Origin: Planctomycetes bacterium syqfu
GTDB lineage: Bacteria; Planctomycetota; Phycisphaerae; Phycisphaerales; Phycisphaeraceae
Length of the DNA: 64,000 nt
Assembly: GCA_020974905.1 (NCBI GenBank)
Contig: CP087563.1
Coordinates: 186,001-250,000, forward strand
Direction: 5' to 3'
Shown piece by piece: positions 8,553-17,774 of the stretch. The notes under the pieces were generated by a model, which saw only the letters and a program-made list of their open reading frames with translations, was not told the origin of the DNA and searched no databases. Position 1 is the first letter of the stretch. The number at the start of each line of letters is the position of its first letter. The position numbers and the translations under genes are program-made.

Positions 8553-9251
8553 TCACCGCCCCGGCAAACCAATAACAAGGTCCGGCTTGCGCATGCGGGT
8601 TAGCACCAGATCGCGGTTGGCATCATCCGTTCGTCTGACATATTCAATGGCATCTTCACGGGTGCGACCGCCACGGACATGTCGGGCGATGAGGTCTTCG
8701 CGTATCTTCTCGGGATCGACTTTCAAATACCAACTCTCATCCACCAGGTGGACAAGTTCATTCCATGGTGTTTGATCGAGCAACAGAAATTGACCTTCGG
8801 TGAAGAGGATTTTGACGGTGGGTTTGACCACCTGAGACCCGCGCCAGATCGGGTTGTGAATCCCACGATCATACACCGGGTAAAACACGTCTCGTTGTGT
8901 TTGCGTTTTGAGTTGCTTAAGCAGATGCATGTATGAAATCACATCATAGGTTTGCGGCGAACCTTTGACCTTGCGCAAGTCCAATGCATCAAGCTGGACA
9001 TTCATCAGGTGGTAGGCATCCATCGACACAGCTGCTGCGGTTGCGGGTTTGATGGCATTGATGCGGTCGATGAGTTTGAGCATGAGCGTAGTCTTGCCAC
9101 TACCAGGGATGCCTGCAATGGCAATGAGTTTTCGTGGTGATTGCTCGGTGATGTCAGCCAGCATTTGCTTTGCAAAATCATCAAGCTGGTCATCGCCTAG
9201 AATCATCTGCGGCACATCCGTTAACTGTTTTTCACCAACATCCAATGGCAT
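8553..9251 (-). CDS. P-loop nucleoside/sugar kinase-like protein (uridine kinase/PanK superfamily)
   Basis: 232 residues. Walker A is GIPGSGKTT near residue 45. MDAYHL follows as the acid/base and substrate region, then FTEGQFLLLD, and a lid-like RHVRGGRTREDAIEYVRRTD. This is the phosphoribulokinase/uridine-kinase-like fold (YggC/FrcK type). The exact substrate cannot be read from sequence. Divergent from the M20 peptidase. Confidence 0.75.
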   Translation of the reverse strand: MPLDVGEKQLTDVPQMILGDDQLDDFAKQMLADITEQSPRKLIAIAGIPGSGKTTLMLKLIDRINAIKPATAAAVSMDAYHLMNVQLDALDLRKVKGSPQTYDVISYMHLLKQLKTQTQRDVFYPVYDRGIHNPIWRGSQVVKPTVKILFTEGQFLLLDQTPWNELVHLVDESWYLKVDPEKIREDLIARHVRGGRTREDAIEYVRRTDDANRDLVLTRMRKPDLVIGLPGR

Positions 9252-9283
9252 TGTTTGATCTTCCTGTCGTATAATCGCGGACT

Positions 9284-10441
9284 ATGAGTGCTACCAGCAT
9301 ACCGCAAGACGTTGTCCAACTCCTCCAGTCCATGGTGCAAATTCCGTCGGTGAATCCTGCAGCCTGTGATGATCCGCTGTCGGAACGTCGGTTGTTGGAA
9401 CACAATCAAACGGTTGCACAAGCGATGGGGTTTGAGACGAAACATTTGCTGGTCAAGGACAGGGCGGGGAACCTACTGGTCACGCATCGTGTGAATGACA
9501 GTGACGATTGGTTGATGTTTCAAAGTCATATGGACACGGTGACGGAAAAGGGCATGACCGTTGATCCGTTTGCTGCGGAAGTCCGTGACGGCAAACTCTA
9601 TGGACGTGGCAGTTGTGATACCAAGGGGACCGGCGCGGCGATGTTCTGGGCGCTGCATCAATATACTCAACGTGAATCACAACCCAACAACATTGCCATC
9701 CTCTTTGGCATGGATGAAGAGTACGGCATGACGGGGATTCGACATTTCGTCAAAGACCACCTGCCGACGTTGGGGATGAAGTTGCGGGGGGTGATCGTGG
9801 GCGAGCCGACACTCTGTCGGCCCATCTACACACACAACGGATGCATGCGCGTGACGATTCAAACGCGTGGCAAAGCAGCACACTCATCGACACCAGCCCT
9901 GGGACATTCTGCGATCAGTGACATGGTGCGCGTGGTCGATCTGCTGGAGTCGGATTACATTGCCAATCTGTCTGCCAGCCATGAACTCACGGGCAAGGCT
10001 CAGGCGAGTATCAACCTGATTCAGGGTGGGATACAGATCAACATCATCCCCGATCACTGTGAGATTCAGATGGATCGACGCATGGTGCCGGGCGAAAATC
10101 CGCATCAGGTTTATCGTGAGATTGATGAACTGCTGACCGAGAAACTACCCAAAATCGATTGGCAGATGGCATGCAATTTTATGGCACCACCTTTGCCCCC
10201 AGCCGAAGATGGCAAATTGCTGCTAACGGTCCAGCAGGTGTTACGTGACATGGGCATGAACCCCAAGCCTTTGGGGGTCCCTTATGCGACCGATGCCGGT
10301 GATCTGGGCTCTGCGGGTATCCCGACGGTGGTGCTCGGCCCCGGTGACATTGCCCAGGCCCATACCAAGGACGAATGGATAGCCATTGAGCAGTTGGAGC
10401 AGGGCGTCAAGGTCTATGAGCAACTCATGGCCCGTTCGTGA
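9284..10441 (+). CDS. M20-family metallopeptidase (ArgE/DapE-like)
   Basis: A 385-residue two-domain zinc hydrolase. The metal-site motifs are FQSHMDTVTE, GRGSCDTKGTGAA (bridging aspartate) and MDEEYG (catalytic glutamate). A dimerisation domain follows with GKAAHSSTPALG. The C terminus contains GVPYATDAGDLGSAGIPTVVLGPG with the last metal histidine in AHTKDEW. It is likely an amidohydrolase or dipeptidase acting on N-acyl amino acids, and could be an acetylornithine deacetylase; specificity is unresolved. Confidence 0.85.
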   Translation: MSATSIPQDVVQLLQSMVQIPSVNPAACDDPLSERRLLEHNQTVAQAMGFETKHLLVKDRAGNLLVTHRVNDSDDWLMFQSHMDTVTEKGMTVDPFAAEVRDGKLYGRGSCDTKGTGAAMFWALHQYTQRESQPNNIAILFGMDEEYGMTGIRHFVKDHLPTLGMKLRGVIVGEPTLCRPIYTHNGCMRVTIQTRGKAAHSSTPALGHSAISDMVRVVDLLESDYIANLSASHELTGKAQASINLIQGGIQINIIPDHCEIQMDRRMVPGENPHQVYREIDELLTEKLPKIDWQMACNFMAPPLPPAEDGKLLLTVQQVLRDMGMNPKPLGVPYATDAGDLGSAGIPTVVLGPGDIAQAHTKDEWIAIEQLEQGVKVYEQLMARS

Positions 10442-11028
10442 GTCTGAAATCCCAAACCAGTGATTGATTACAGTCTGTAGGGCATCGTTCCAAGGCAATC
10501 GAGCCAACACGACACAGCTATCGATACAATGCCCGGCCATCTTGACCGGGATTGATTCAATACAAATGACATGCAATGGCCCCCGGTTGATCAATCTCAT
10601 TTCGATCTGATGCTCATCCCCCCCCCACAAGTTGTCGTGGTTGGGACTGTCTAACATCAATTTGAGATGTAGATCAAGCGTTTCATTGGTCTATCGCAAT
10701 GTATAACAATGGCTTACACGTGGTTCTTACACGGGTCTTGACATCTTGCGGTGGGTAGGGGTGTCTGACATTGGACTCTAGTTTCAGTTTTTAGCTGGAC
10801 TTACATCCGCGACAACCCCATGTTCTTGTGTTTCGGGGAGTGTGTTAGCACCGGATATGGTGTATTTTTGGTCAGAAGACGAAAAATATTTTGTGGATAA
10901 ACTGGCAAATTCTGTCAATTTTGGATCGATTCCCAAAACGGGTAAAACCCCTACCTTTCCTAACCCTGTGTTTTTATTGGATTTATTAGAGGTTCAAAAA
11001 AAGCCCCAAGATTTATGTCCAAAACCTA
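10442..11028. other. Long intergenic region without a convincing gene
   Basis: About 590 bp follow the peptidase gene. Open frames here lack a ribosome-binding site and family features. A CCCGG...CCGGG hairpin-like stretch at about 10532-10550 resembles the CCCGGTCATCTTGGCCGGG motif also seen at 24540 and 42498. Nothing else is recognised. Confidence 0.4.
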
Positions 11029-11056
11029 TTGCAGCCACAATATATTGGGGTAATAT
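11029..11056 (+). promoter_or_regulatory. Likely promoter of dcd-nrdJ
   Basis: TTGCAG at 11029-11034 and TAATAT at 11051-11056 have a 16-bp spacer. This gives a leader of about 230 nt before dcd. Confidence 0.45.
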
Positions 11057-11062
11057 GACTCA

Positions 11063-11296
11063 AGTTGCCGATAGCACTAGTAAGCAGCACGGTAACACAA
11101 CGCTGGTATTCACCAGCCGAGACGTGAGGGCGAAAAATCGCAAATTCTGAGACGCAGGGGTCGTGGTCCAACCACAGCGCGGTCAGTCTAGGCATATCTC
11201 GCCCGGAGTGGAAAATTTCAGGTACCTCAGCCAGGTGGAACGTTTGACTGCTTTGTCATCGAACGTCAGGCTGACAGAAAAAACAGGGGTGACGCA
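11063..11296 (+). promoter_or_regulatory. Structured 5' leader of dcd-nrdJ, class unknown
   Basis: Several hairpins are visible: CTGGT-attc-ACCAG, GTGGT-cc-AACCAC, and CCT-cagcc-AGG near the 3' end. I looked for cobalamin, purine and c-di-GMP riboswitch hallmarks and did not find them. A long structured leader before nucleotide-metabolism genes suggests RNA-level control, but the ligand is unknown. Confidence 0.35.
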
Positions 11297-11869
11297 ATGC
11301 CCGTCTTATGTGATTCGCAAATCCGTGAACTTGTGCCTATCGAACCGTTTGCCGACAACGTCAAGCGTCCTGGTCACGTCTCTTATGGCGTCTCCAGCTA
11401 CGGCTATGACTTCCGTGTTGGACCCATCTTCAAGATCTTTACCGATGTCTCGCCCACAGGTGGTCAGGCCATTGTCGACCCCAAGAACTTTGGTGAAGAC
11501 ATGTTCGTGACGATCGACACCGACCAAACCGGTCTGGATCACGTCATCATCCCGCCCAACAGCTTCGCGCTGGCTGAGACGGTTGAAGTGATCGAGGTGC
11601 CGCGTGACGTGTTGGCGATCTGCGTGGGTAAGAGCACCTACGCCCGCTGCGGTCTGATCGTCAACGTCACACCGTTGGAACCGGAATGGCGTGGCAAGGT
11701 CACATTGGAAATCTCCAACACCACGCCGCTTCCCGCCAAGGTGTATGCCAACGAAGGCATCGCTCAAATGATCTTTCTCAAAGCCGATCGCGTCTGTGCG
11801 ATCAGTTACGCGGACAAGGGTGGCAAATACCAGGATCAAGCTGGTCTGACTCTCCCGCGTGTTGACTGA
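11297..11869 (+). CDS. dcd: dCTP deaminase
   Basis: A 190-residue trimeric dUTPase-fold enzyme that converts dCTP to dUTP. Landmarks are [36 protein letters not shown] with the catalytic glutamate, [21 protein letters not shown], and the C-terminal [13 protein letters not shown] lid. It sits upstream of nrdJ, both genes serving deoxynucleotide supply. Confidence 0.95.
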   Translation: MPVLCDSQIRELVPIEPFADNVKRPGHVSYGVSSYGYDFRVGPIFKIFTDVSPTGGQAIVDPKNFGEDMFVTIDTDQTGLDHVIIPPNSFALAETVEVIEVPRDVLAICVGKSTYARCGLIVNVTPLEPEWRGKVTLEISNTTPLPAKVYANEGIAQMIFLKADRVCAISYADKGGKYQDQAGLTLPRVD

Positions 11870-12023
11870 CAATTAGCACTCCGACTCTGTATCCAGATGT
11901 GCGCCCACAGCCTGTGCACATCGGGGTTTGCATTGGGCATACAGAACTCGGTCACAATACCAATGGCTGATATTCGTCTTTTAATCTTATTTTTTTCACC
12001 ACAAATCAGGGGTTTTTTGATCA

Positions 12024-15000
12024 ATGAGGATCGAACGTAAATTCACCAAGGACGGCGTTGATGTCTTTTCCACCATCAAGTGGACCACTCGCTCAAGCAA
12101 GATCAGCAATCTGGATGGCTCGGTCGTGTTTGAAATGAACGATGCGAAGGTGCCCGCAGACTGGTCGCAGCTTGCGACCGACATCATGGTCAGCAAGTAC
12201 TTCCGCAAAGCCGGAGTCCCGCAACTCGACGAGAACGGCGAGGTGCTCAAGGACGAGGACGGCAAAGTGGTCACAGGTCCCGAACGCTCGGCACAGCAGG
12301 TGATCCATCGCCTTGCCGGCTGCTGGCGTTACTGGGGGGAAACGCATGGCTACTTCGATTCAGCCAAGGATGCGCAGGCTTTCTATGACGAACTGTCATA
12401 CATGATGCTTAACCAGATGTGTGCACCCAACAGCCCGCAGTGGTTTAACACCGGCTTAAACTGGGCGTATGACATCAATGGTCCAGCGCAAGGACACTGG
12501 TACACCGATCCCACGACCGGTGAAACCCAGTTGGCCAAAGACGCCTACGGTCATCCCCAGCCTCATGCCTGCTTCATCCAATCCATTAATGACAGCCTCG
12601 TCAACGAAGGCGGCATCATGGATCTGTGGACCCGCGAAGCTCGCCTGTTCAAATACGGTTCAGGCACCGGCACGAACTTCTCGAACATCCGCGCGGAAAA
12701 CGAACCCCTCTCCGGCGGTGGCAAGTCCTCAGGTCTGATGAGCTTCCTGAAAATCGGTGATCGTGCAGCAGGTGCCATCAAGTCCGGCGGGACCACCCGT
12801 CGTGCTGCCAAGATGGTCTGCCTTGACCTGGATCACCCGGACATCCCTGAATTCGTCAACTGGAAAGTTCGCGAAGAAATCAAGGTCGCTGCACTCGTTG
12901 AAGGTTTCAAAGCCATCAAGAATGCCAAGACCAGCGTTGATGACCAGGAAACCGTCGGCGAAACGGCCGAACGTCTGGGCCTCAAACTCGACTACGATTT
13001 CAACGGTGAAGCCTACCAAACCGTCTCCGGCCAGAACTCCAACAACTCCGTGCGAATCCCCAACGAATTCTTCAATCGCGTTGATGAAGACGGCACATGG
13101 GAAACCATCAATCGCACCAACGGCGAAGTGGCCAAGAGCTTCCCCGCCCGTCAGCTTTGGGATCAGATCAACTACGCAGCCTGGCGATGTGCTGACCCCG
13201 GCGTGCAGTTTGATACCACCATCAACGAGTGGCATACCTGCCCGCAGGCCGGTCGCATCAATGCGTCCAATCCCTGCAGCGAATACATGTTCCTGGATAA
13301 CACCGCCTGCAACCTCGCGTCGCTTAACCTGCTTAAGTTCTACAACGCAGAGACCGGCGAGTTTGATCTGGAACGTTACGAACACGGCATTAAACTCTGG
13401 ACCATGGTGCTTGAAATCTCCGTGCTCATGGCAGCATTCCCCTCCAAGGAAATTGCTCGCTTAAGCTACGAGTACCGCACACTGGGTCTGGGGTACGCCA
13501 ACATCGGTGCCATGCTCATGCAGGCTGGCATCGCTTATGACTCTGACGAAGGTCGTGCAATTTGTGGTGCACTGACTGCCATCCTCACCGGTCGCAGCTA
13601 TGCAACCAGTGCCCAGATGGCTGCTGAACATGGTCCGTTCCCGGGTTACCATCCAAACAAGGATCATATGCTCCGAGTGATCCGGAACCATCGCCGAGCG
13701 GCGTATGGCGTGAGTCGGGATACGGACATTGCACGTGACCACGAGCTCGGTGACTACGAAGGTTTGCAGATCAAGCCTGTCCCCGTTGACTCGTATTACT
13801 TAAATGAGGGTTCCGACGAGTTCCGTACACTCGGCAACGCCTCGGACATTCTGCGTGCTGCTCGTGCATCGTGGGATGATGCCCTCAAACTCGGCCAGGA
13901 ACACGGCTATCGCAACGCCCAGACGACCGTCATCGCCCCCACGGGCACCATCGGTCTTCTCATGGACTGCGACACCACCGGTGTCGAGCCGGACTTCTCC
14001 CTGGTCAAGTTCAAGAAACTCGCTGGCGGTGGTTACTTCAAGATCGCCAACCAGTCACTCAAGCCCAGCCTCAAGCATATGGGTTACGACGAGCAGCAGG
14101 TCAAGGACATCATCAGCTACGTGATGGGCTCCCTGCACCTGGACATCGCCTTCGAGAAGGGCACCTTTGCTGACTTCCTCAAGGACAAGGGCATGAACGA
14201 TGCGGATCTGAAAAAGATTACCGACGCATTGCCCACCGTCTTTGAAATCGGTCAGGCGTTCACCGTCTGGACCGTTGGCGAAGATTGCATCAAGCGTCTT
14301 GGTTTTGAAGAACAGGCCAAGGCTCCTGATTTCAACCTGCTCAAGGCATTGGGACTCAACGCCAAGCAGATCGTTGAACTCAACTACCAGGTCTGTGGTA
14401 CGCAGACGATCGAAGGTGCCCCGCATCTGACTGATGAGGATCTACCGGTCTTCGATTGTGCCAACACCTGTGGCCCGCTTGGCAAGCGTTTCATTCACGC
14501 TCATGGTCACATCCGCATGATGGCTGCCGCCCAGCCGTTCATCTCCGGCGCGATCAGCAAGACCATCAACCTGCCCAACGATGCTTCAGTAACTGACATC
14601 GCCAACTCCTATCGTCTGAGTTGGGACCTGGGGCTCAAGGCCAACGCGCTTTACCGCGATGGTTGCAAACTCTCTCAGCCGCTTAACTCCAAGATGGATG
14701 CGGATGAAGAAGTGGATGACGAGGAAAACGTCGAAGCGGGAAAGCAGGCAGTTGCAGACGATGTTGTGAAGGCAGCCCAGACGGTTGCAGCTGAGCAACC
14801 CAAGCCAATCGAAAAGATCATCGAGAAGATCATCGAACGCCCCATGCGTCGTCGCCTGCCCGACACCCGCCGCAGCCTGACCCACAAGTTCAACGTGGCT
14901 GGTCACGAAGGTTACATCACCGTCGGTCTGTATGAAGACGGTAACCCCGGCGAACTGTTCATCACCATGGCCAAGGAAGGTTCGACCATCGGCGGTCTGA

Positions 15001-15617
15001 TGGACTCCCTGGGTACCGCGATCTCCATCGCACTGCAATACGGCGTGCCGACTGAATCACTGGTCACCAAGTTCACGCATCAGCGATTCGAACCAGCAGG
15101 TATGACGCATAACCGCGACATCCCGTTTGCCAAGTCGCTCGTGGACTACATCTTCCGCTGGTTGGGCATGGAGTTCATCCCCGGATACCGTGCAGCCAAC
15201 GCGCCGCAGCGTCCGGCTGACAAGAAGCCCGCGGGTGGCAAAGCCCAGTCCAAAGCTCAGTCCGTCGCCGAACACAAAGGTTCAACCAACGGTAACGGCA
15301 ATGGTAATGGGAACGGTAACAAGTCCAAAGCCACTGAAACCGTCAAGCTCGATAAGTCTTCACGACTGCAAAGCACACTCGGGAAGGCCGGTCGCCTCAG
15401 CGATGATGCCGACACCTCATCGAGCAAGTCCAACGGTAACGGCAGCAATGGTGGCAAGGAAGTCTCCGGCGACGGGACCGCCACCGCTGCCATGACCGCC
15501 GCCATGACTCAGATGCAGGCCGACGCGCCGGCATGTGATGTCTGCGGCACCATCACCGTCCGCAGCGGCACCTGCTACAAGTGCCTCAACTGCGGTGCGT
15601 CGATGGGATGCAGTTAA
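12024..15617 (+). CDS. nrdJ: Adenosylcobalamin-dependent (class II) ribonucleoside-diphosphate reductase
   Basis: A 1197-residue protein. Active-site and substrate motifs include NPCSEYMFLDNTACNLASLNL and PTGTIGLLMDCDTTGVEPDF. No small radical-donor subunit gene is adjacent, as expected for the class II enzyme that uses vitamin B12 instead of NrdB. The C-terminal part has a conserved domain (RRRLPDTRRSL...GYITVGLYEDG), then a low-complexity linker rich in G, N, K and S, then a CxxC...CxxC zinc-ribbon tail (CDVCGTI...CYKCLNCG) that probably re-reduces the active site. Confidence 0.93.
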   Translation: MRIERKFTKDGVDVFSTIKWTTRSSKISNLDGSVVFEMNDAKVPADWSQLATDIMVSKYFRKAGVPQLDENGEVLKDEDGKVVTGPERSAQQVIHRLAGCWRYWGETHGYFDSAKDAQAFYDELSYMMLNQMCAPNSPQWFNTGLNWAYDINGPAQGHWYTDPTTGETQLAKDAYGHPQPHACFIQSINDSLVNEGGIMDLWTREARLFKYGSGTGTNFSNIRAENEPLSGGGKSSGLMSFLKIGDRAAGAIKSGGTTRRAAKMVCLDLDHPDIPEFVNWKVREEIKVAALVEGFKAIKNAKTSVDDQETVGETAERLGLKLDYDFNGEAYQTVSGQNSNNSVRIPNEFFNRVDEDGTWETINRTNGEVAKSFPARQLWDQINYAAWRCADPGVQFDTTINEWHTCPQAGRINASNPCSEYMFLDNTACNLASLNLLKFYNAETGEFDLERYEHGIKLWTMVLEISVLMAAFPSKEIARLSYEYRTLGLGYANIGAMLMQAGIAYDSDEGRAICGALTAILTGRSYATSAQMAAEHGPFPGYHPNKDHMLRVIRNHRRAAYGVSRDTDIARDHELGDYEGLQIKPVPVDSYYLNEGSDEFRTLGNASDILRAARASWDDALKLGQEHGYRNAQTTVIAPTGTIGLLMDCDTTGVEPDFSLVKFKKLAGGGYFKIANQSLKPSLKHMGYDEQQVKDIISYVMGSLHLDIAFEKGTFADFLKDKGMNDADLKKITDALPTVFEIGQAFTVWTVGEDCIKRLGFEEQAKAPDFNLLKALGLNAKQIVELNYQVCGTQTIEGAPHLTDEDLPVFDCANTCGPLGKRFIHAHGHIRMMAAAQPFISGAISKTINLPNDASVTDIANSYRLSWDLGLKANALYRDGCKLSQPLNSKMDADEEVDDEENVEAGKQAVADDVVKAAQTVAAEQPKPIEKIIEKIIERPMRRRLPDTRRSLTHKFNVAGHEGYITVGLYEDGNPGELFITMAKEGSTIGGLMDSLGTAISIALQYGVPTESLVTKFTHQRFEPAGMTHNRDIPFAKSLVDYIFRWLGMEFIPGYRAANAPQRPADKKPAGGKAQSKAQSVAEHKGSTNGNGNGNGNGNKSKATETVKLDKSSRLQSTLGKAGRLSDDADTSSSKSNGNGSNGGKEVSGDGTATAAMTAAMTQMQADAPACDVCGTITVRSGTCYKCLNCGASMGCS

Positions 15618-15630
15618 GAGAGTGAAGATT

Positions 15631-15957
15631 ATGGAAAAAGATGTCTGTGGAATCTTAGATCAAATTGATGGCTATGCAATTACCGAGCCATGGACCAATA
15701 ATGTCGAAACAATATTGGCAATCAATTCTTCTTTAGAGAAACTACAAGATGAAATTGAAACAACATATGCATATGAAAATTGCTCTAGAGAAGAAAGGGT
15801 GTTTATTAATAGAAGCCTTGAGCAATTACAGATTAACTTTCATGTCATGTGTGAAAGACAAGATTTTAGTTTGGATATTAAAGTGAAATTTGAAGAAAGT
15901 ACACAAATTATAACCGATTTTCTAAGATTAAAACTTGGTCTTGATTGTGACATATAA
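15631..15957 (+). CDS. Hypothetical protein, A+T-rich
   Basis: A 108-residue, mostly helical acidic protein starting MEKDVCGILDQIDGYA. It lies 13 bp after nrdJ with GAGAGTGA upstream of the ATG. Its base composition is clearly more A+T-rich than nrdJ, which suggests a separate origin. No family recognised. Confidence 0.5.
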   Translation: MEKDVCGILDQIDGYAITEPWTNNVETILAINSSLEKLQDEIETTYAYENCSREERVFINRSLEQLQINFHVMCERQDFSLDIKVKFEESTQIITDFLRLKLGLDCDI

Positions 15958-16140
15958 ATCTAAGTTTGTTATTCACCAACCCGGTCAAAAACAAGTCAAC
16001 CCCTCTTGTTTAGACCATCGTGAAAGGAAGCGGCAGGGATGTTAATGGGCGTTACGGAGAATGCCAGACAATTCCAAGATGGGTAATTCTTAACCCCTGT
16101 TCCTGTCTTGGAAAAACAATCCGCTTCCTTCTCCCTCCTC

Positions 16141-16176
16141 CCCCTCGGGCCCCACCACCCGAGGGGGACTTTTTTT
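16141..16176 (+). terminator. Rho-independent terminator
   Basis: CCCCTCGG (16141-16148) pairs with CCGAGGGG (16159-16166), followed by ACTTTTTTT. It probably ends the dcd-nrdJ transcript. Confidence 0.75.
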
Positions 16177-16232
16177 ATACGGGTGGCGTGTTTTGTGAAT
16201 TGGAGCTTTGAGGGTTTCAGATCCATCTGATT

Positions 16233-16640
16233 TAAACCACGAAGCACGAAGGTCACGAAGCCAAGGCAAAAAGACATTTCTTACCGCAGAGAACTCAGAG
16301 TTTCACAGAGAAGAAATTGTCTTGTTTTGCTTTATAGCAACTCACATAAACAATCGCCCACTTTCGTCACTCCCGCGCAGGCGGGAGTCTAGTGGAACCT
16401 GCAAGCGTCAACTGAATGCCACTGGATTCCCGCCTGCGCGGGAATGACGAATTGATTTTTCGCTTGGCGATTAATGACGCATGCCAGTCTAGCTGGCTTG
16501 TGTATACCAGGATGAAATACAGCGAATGAACAGTCTCCCTTACCTCTGAGACCTCTGTGCGGTAAAAAACTGTCTTGGAATTGAATTGAAAACTTCGCGA
16601 CCTTCGTGTTCTTCGCGCCTTCGCGTTAAACACAATAGCA
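16233..16640. repeat. Nested repeat: inverted CACGAAGG arms flanking family A copy 2
   Basis: The left arm (about 16238-16310) contains ACCACGAAGCACGAAGGTCACGAAG and TTACCGCAGAGAACTCAGAG. The right arm (about 16540-16635) carries the reverse-complement equivalent (GAGACCTCTGTGCGGTAA ... CTTCGCGACCTTCGTG). The family A palindrome lies between them at 16337-16484. There is no gene in the 690-bp gap. Confidence 0.6.
16337..16484. repeat. Dispersed palindromic repeat, family A, copy 2
   Basis: The core hairpin (CACTCCCGCGCAGGCGGGAG...CGCCTGCGCGGGAATGACG) has outer imperfect terminal inverted repeats: GCAACTCACATAAACAATCG on the left and CGATTAATGACGCATGCC on the right. A size near 150 bp and terminal inverted repeats fit a MITE-like element. 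Confidence 0.7.
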
Positions 16641-16649
16641 CGAATACCA

Positions 16650-17729
16650 TCACATCGCCGAAGTCGCGATCACCGGTAAATCCAGTGTGTCGAAATCACC
16701 AGCAATGAATCGGTGATGAGCCAGGCCTGCGAGCATGGCAGCGTTGTCCAGACACACGGACATGGGAGGAAGGCAGACCTGCATGTTGCGTTGCTCACCC
16801 AACGCCAACATCTGTTTGCGAATCTCAGAATTGGCACTCACACCACCACCCACGAGAATGCGCTTCGGTGTCTTACCTTGCTCTGCCATCTGATCCAAAG
16901 CGCGTTTGACTTTTTTGGTCACCGCCCCGATTGCGGCCTGTTGAAATGCCGCAGCGAGATTGGCTTTTTCTTTAGCAGATAAATCTGAAGCAGAGCGTTC
17001 GAAGGTGACGTCCTTACCTTTACCCGACGGATTGCCACGCACGCGGTAAAGCAGCGCGGTCTTTAAACCTGAGTAGGAAAAATCAAGCGAGTCTTTATCG
17101 AGTAATGAAATCGGCAGGGGATCAACCCCTTTGGGATCACCGGTCTGAGCGAGCTTGTCGAGCATCGGCCCGCCGGGATAGCCCGCATCGAGAATCACCG
17201 CAGCTTTGTCATACGCTTCACCCACCGCATCATCAATCGTGTTACCCAGCTTGGTCATCTCAAGCGCGCTGGTCACGTGATACAGACAGGTATGCCCGCC
17301 CGAAACAACCAACCCCAATGCGGGATAAGTAGGTTCGCTGAGCGGGGTTTCCACGTCCATCACCAGATCCGCTGCATAGAGATGGGCCTGCACATGGTCC
17401 ACGCCGATGAGCGGTTTACCCAGAGACCAGGCAAGGGATTTGGCAGCACTGACTGCAATGAGAAGTGAACCAATCAACCCCGGTCGATTACCCACCGCGA
17501 TGGCGTCCAGATCATCAAACGTCACCCCAGCTTTGGTCACCGCCTGATCGATCACCGGCAGGATTTTTTCAATGTGCGCTCGGCTTGCGATCTCCGGCAC
17601 GACGCCGCCGTACTCGACATGCAGCTTATGCTGGGTCGCAATGACATTACTGAGAATCACCCGCCCATCACGCACAACGGATGCAGCGGTTTCATCACAA
17701 CTCGATTCGAGGGCAAGGATCAGAGACAT
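16650..17729 (-). CDS. tsaD: tRNA N6-threonylcarbamoyladenosine transferase
   Basis: A 359-residue ASKHA-fold protein that transfers threonylcarbamoyl to A37 of ANN-reading tRNAs. It starts MSLILALESSCDETAASVV. The metal-binding HxxxH is in DHVQAHLYA, and SGGHTCLYHV and GGGVSANSEIR follow. Length and all blocks match the Kae1/TsaD family. Confidence 0.95.
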   Translation of the reverse strand: MSLILALESSCDETAASVVRDGRVILSNVIATQHKLHVEYGGVVPEIASRAHIEKILPVIDQAVTKAGVTFDDLDAIAVGNRPGLIGSLLIAVSAAKSLAWSLGKPLIGVDHVQAHLYAADLVMDVETPLSEPTYPALGLVVSGGHTCLYHVTSALEMTKLGNTIDDAVGEAYDKAAVILDAGYPGGPMLDKLAQTGDPKGVDPLPISLLDKDSLDFSYSGLKTALLYRVRGNPSGKGKDVTFERSASDLSAKEKANLAAAFQQAAIGAVTKKVKRALDQMAEQGKTPKRILVGGGVSANSEIRKQMLALGEQRNMQVCLPPMSVCLDNAAMLAGLAHHRFIAGDFDTLDLPVIATSAM

Positions 17730-17774
17730 GTTGATGACTTATGGTTAAAAATGTCTTGTCAATACGAAGCTTGT

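Noticed and set aside
10842-11150. 102-residue open frame upstream of dcd
   Set aside because: No ribosome-binding site, no family features, and it spans the likely promoter and leader of dcd-nrdJ.
11063-11296. Cobalamin riboswitch before dcd-nrdJ
   Set aside because: The B12-box and conserved core words were not found, and a B12-using enzyme is not the usual target of such repression.
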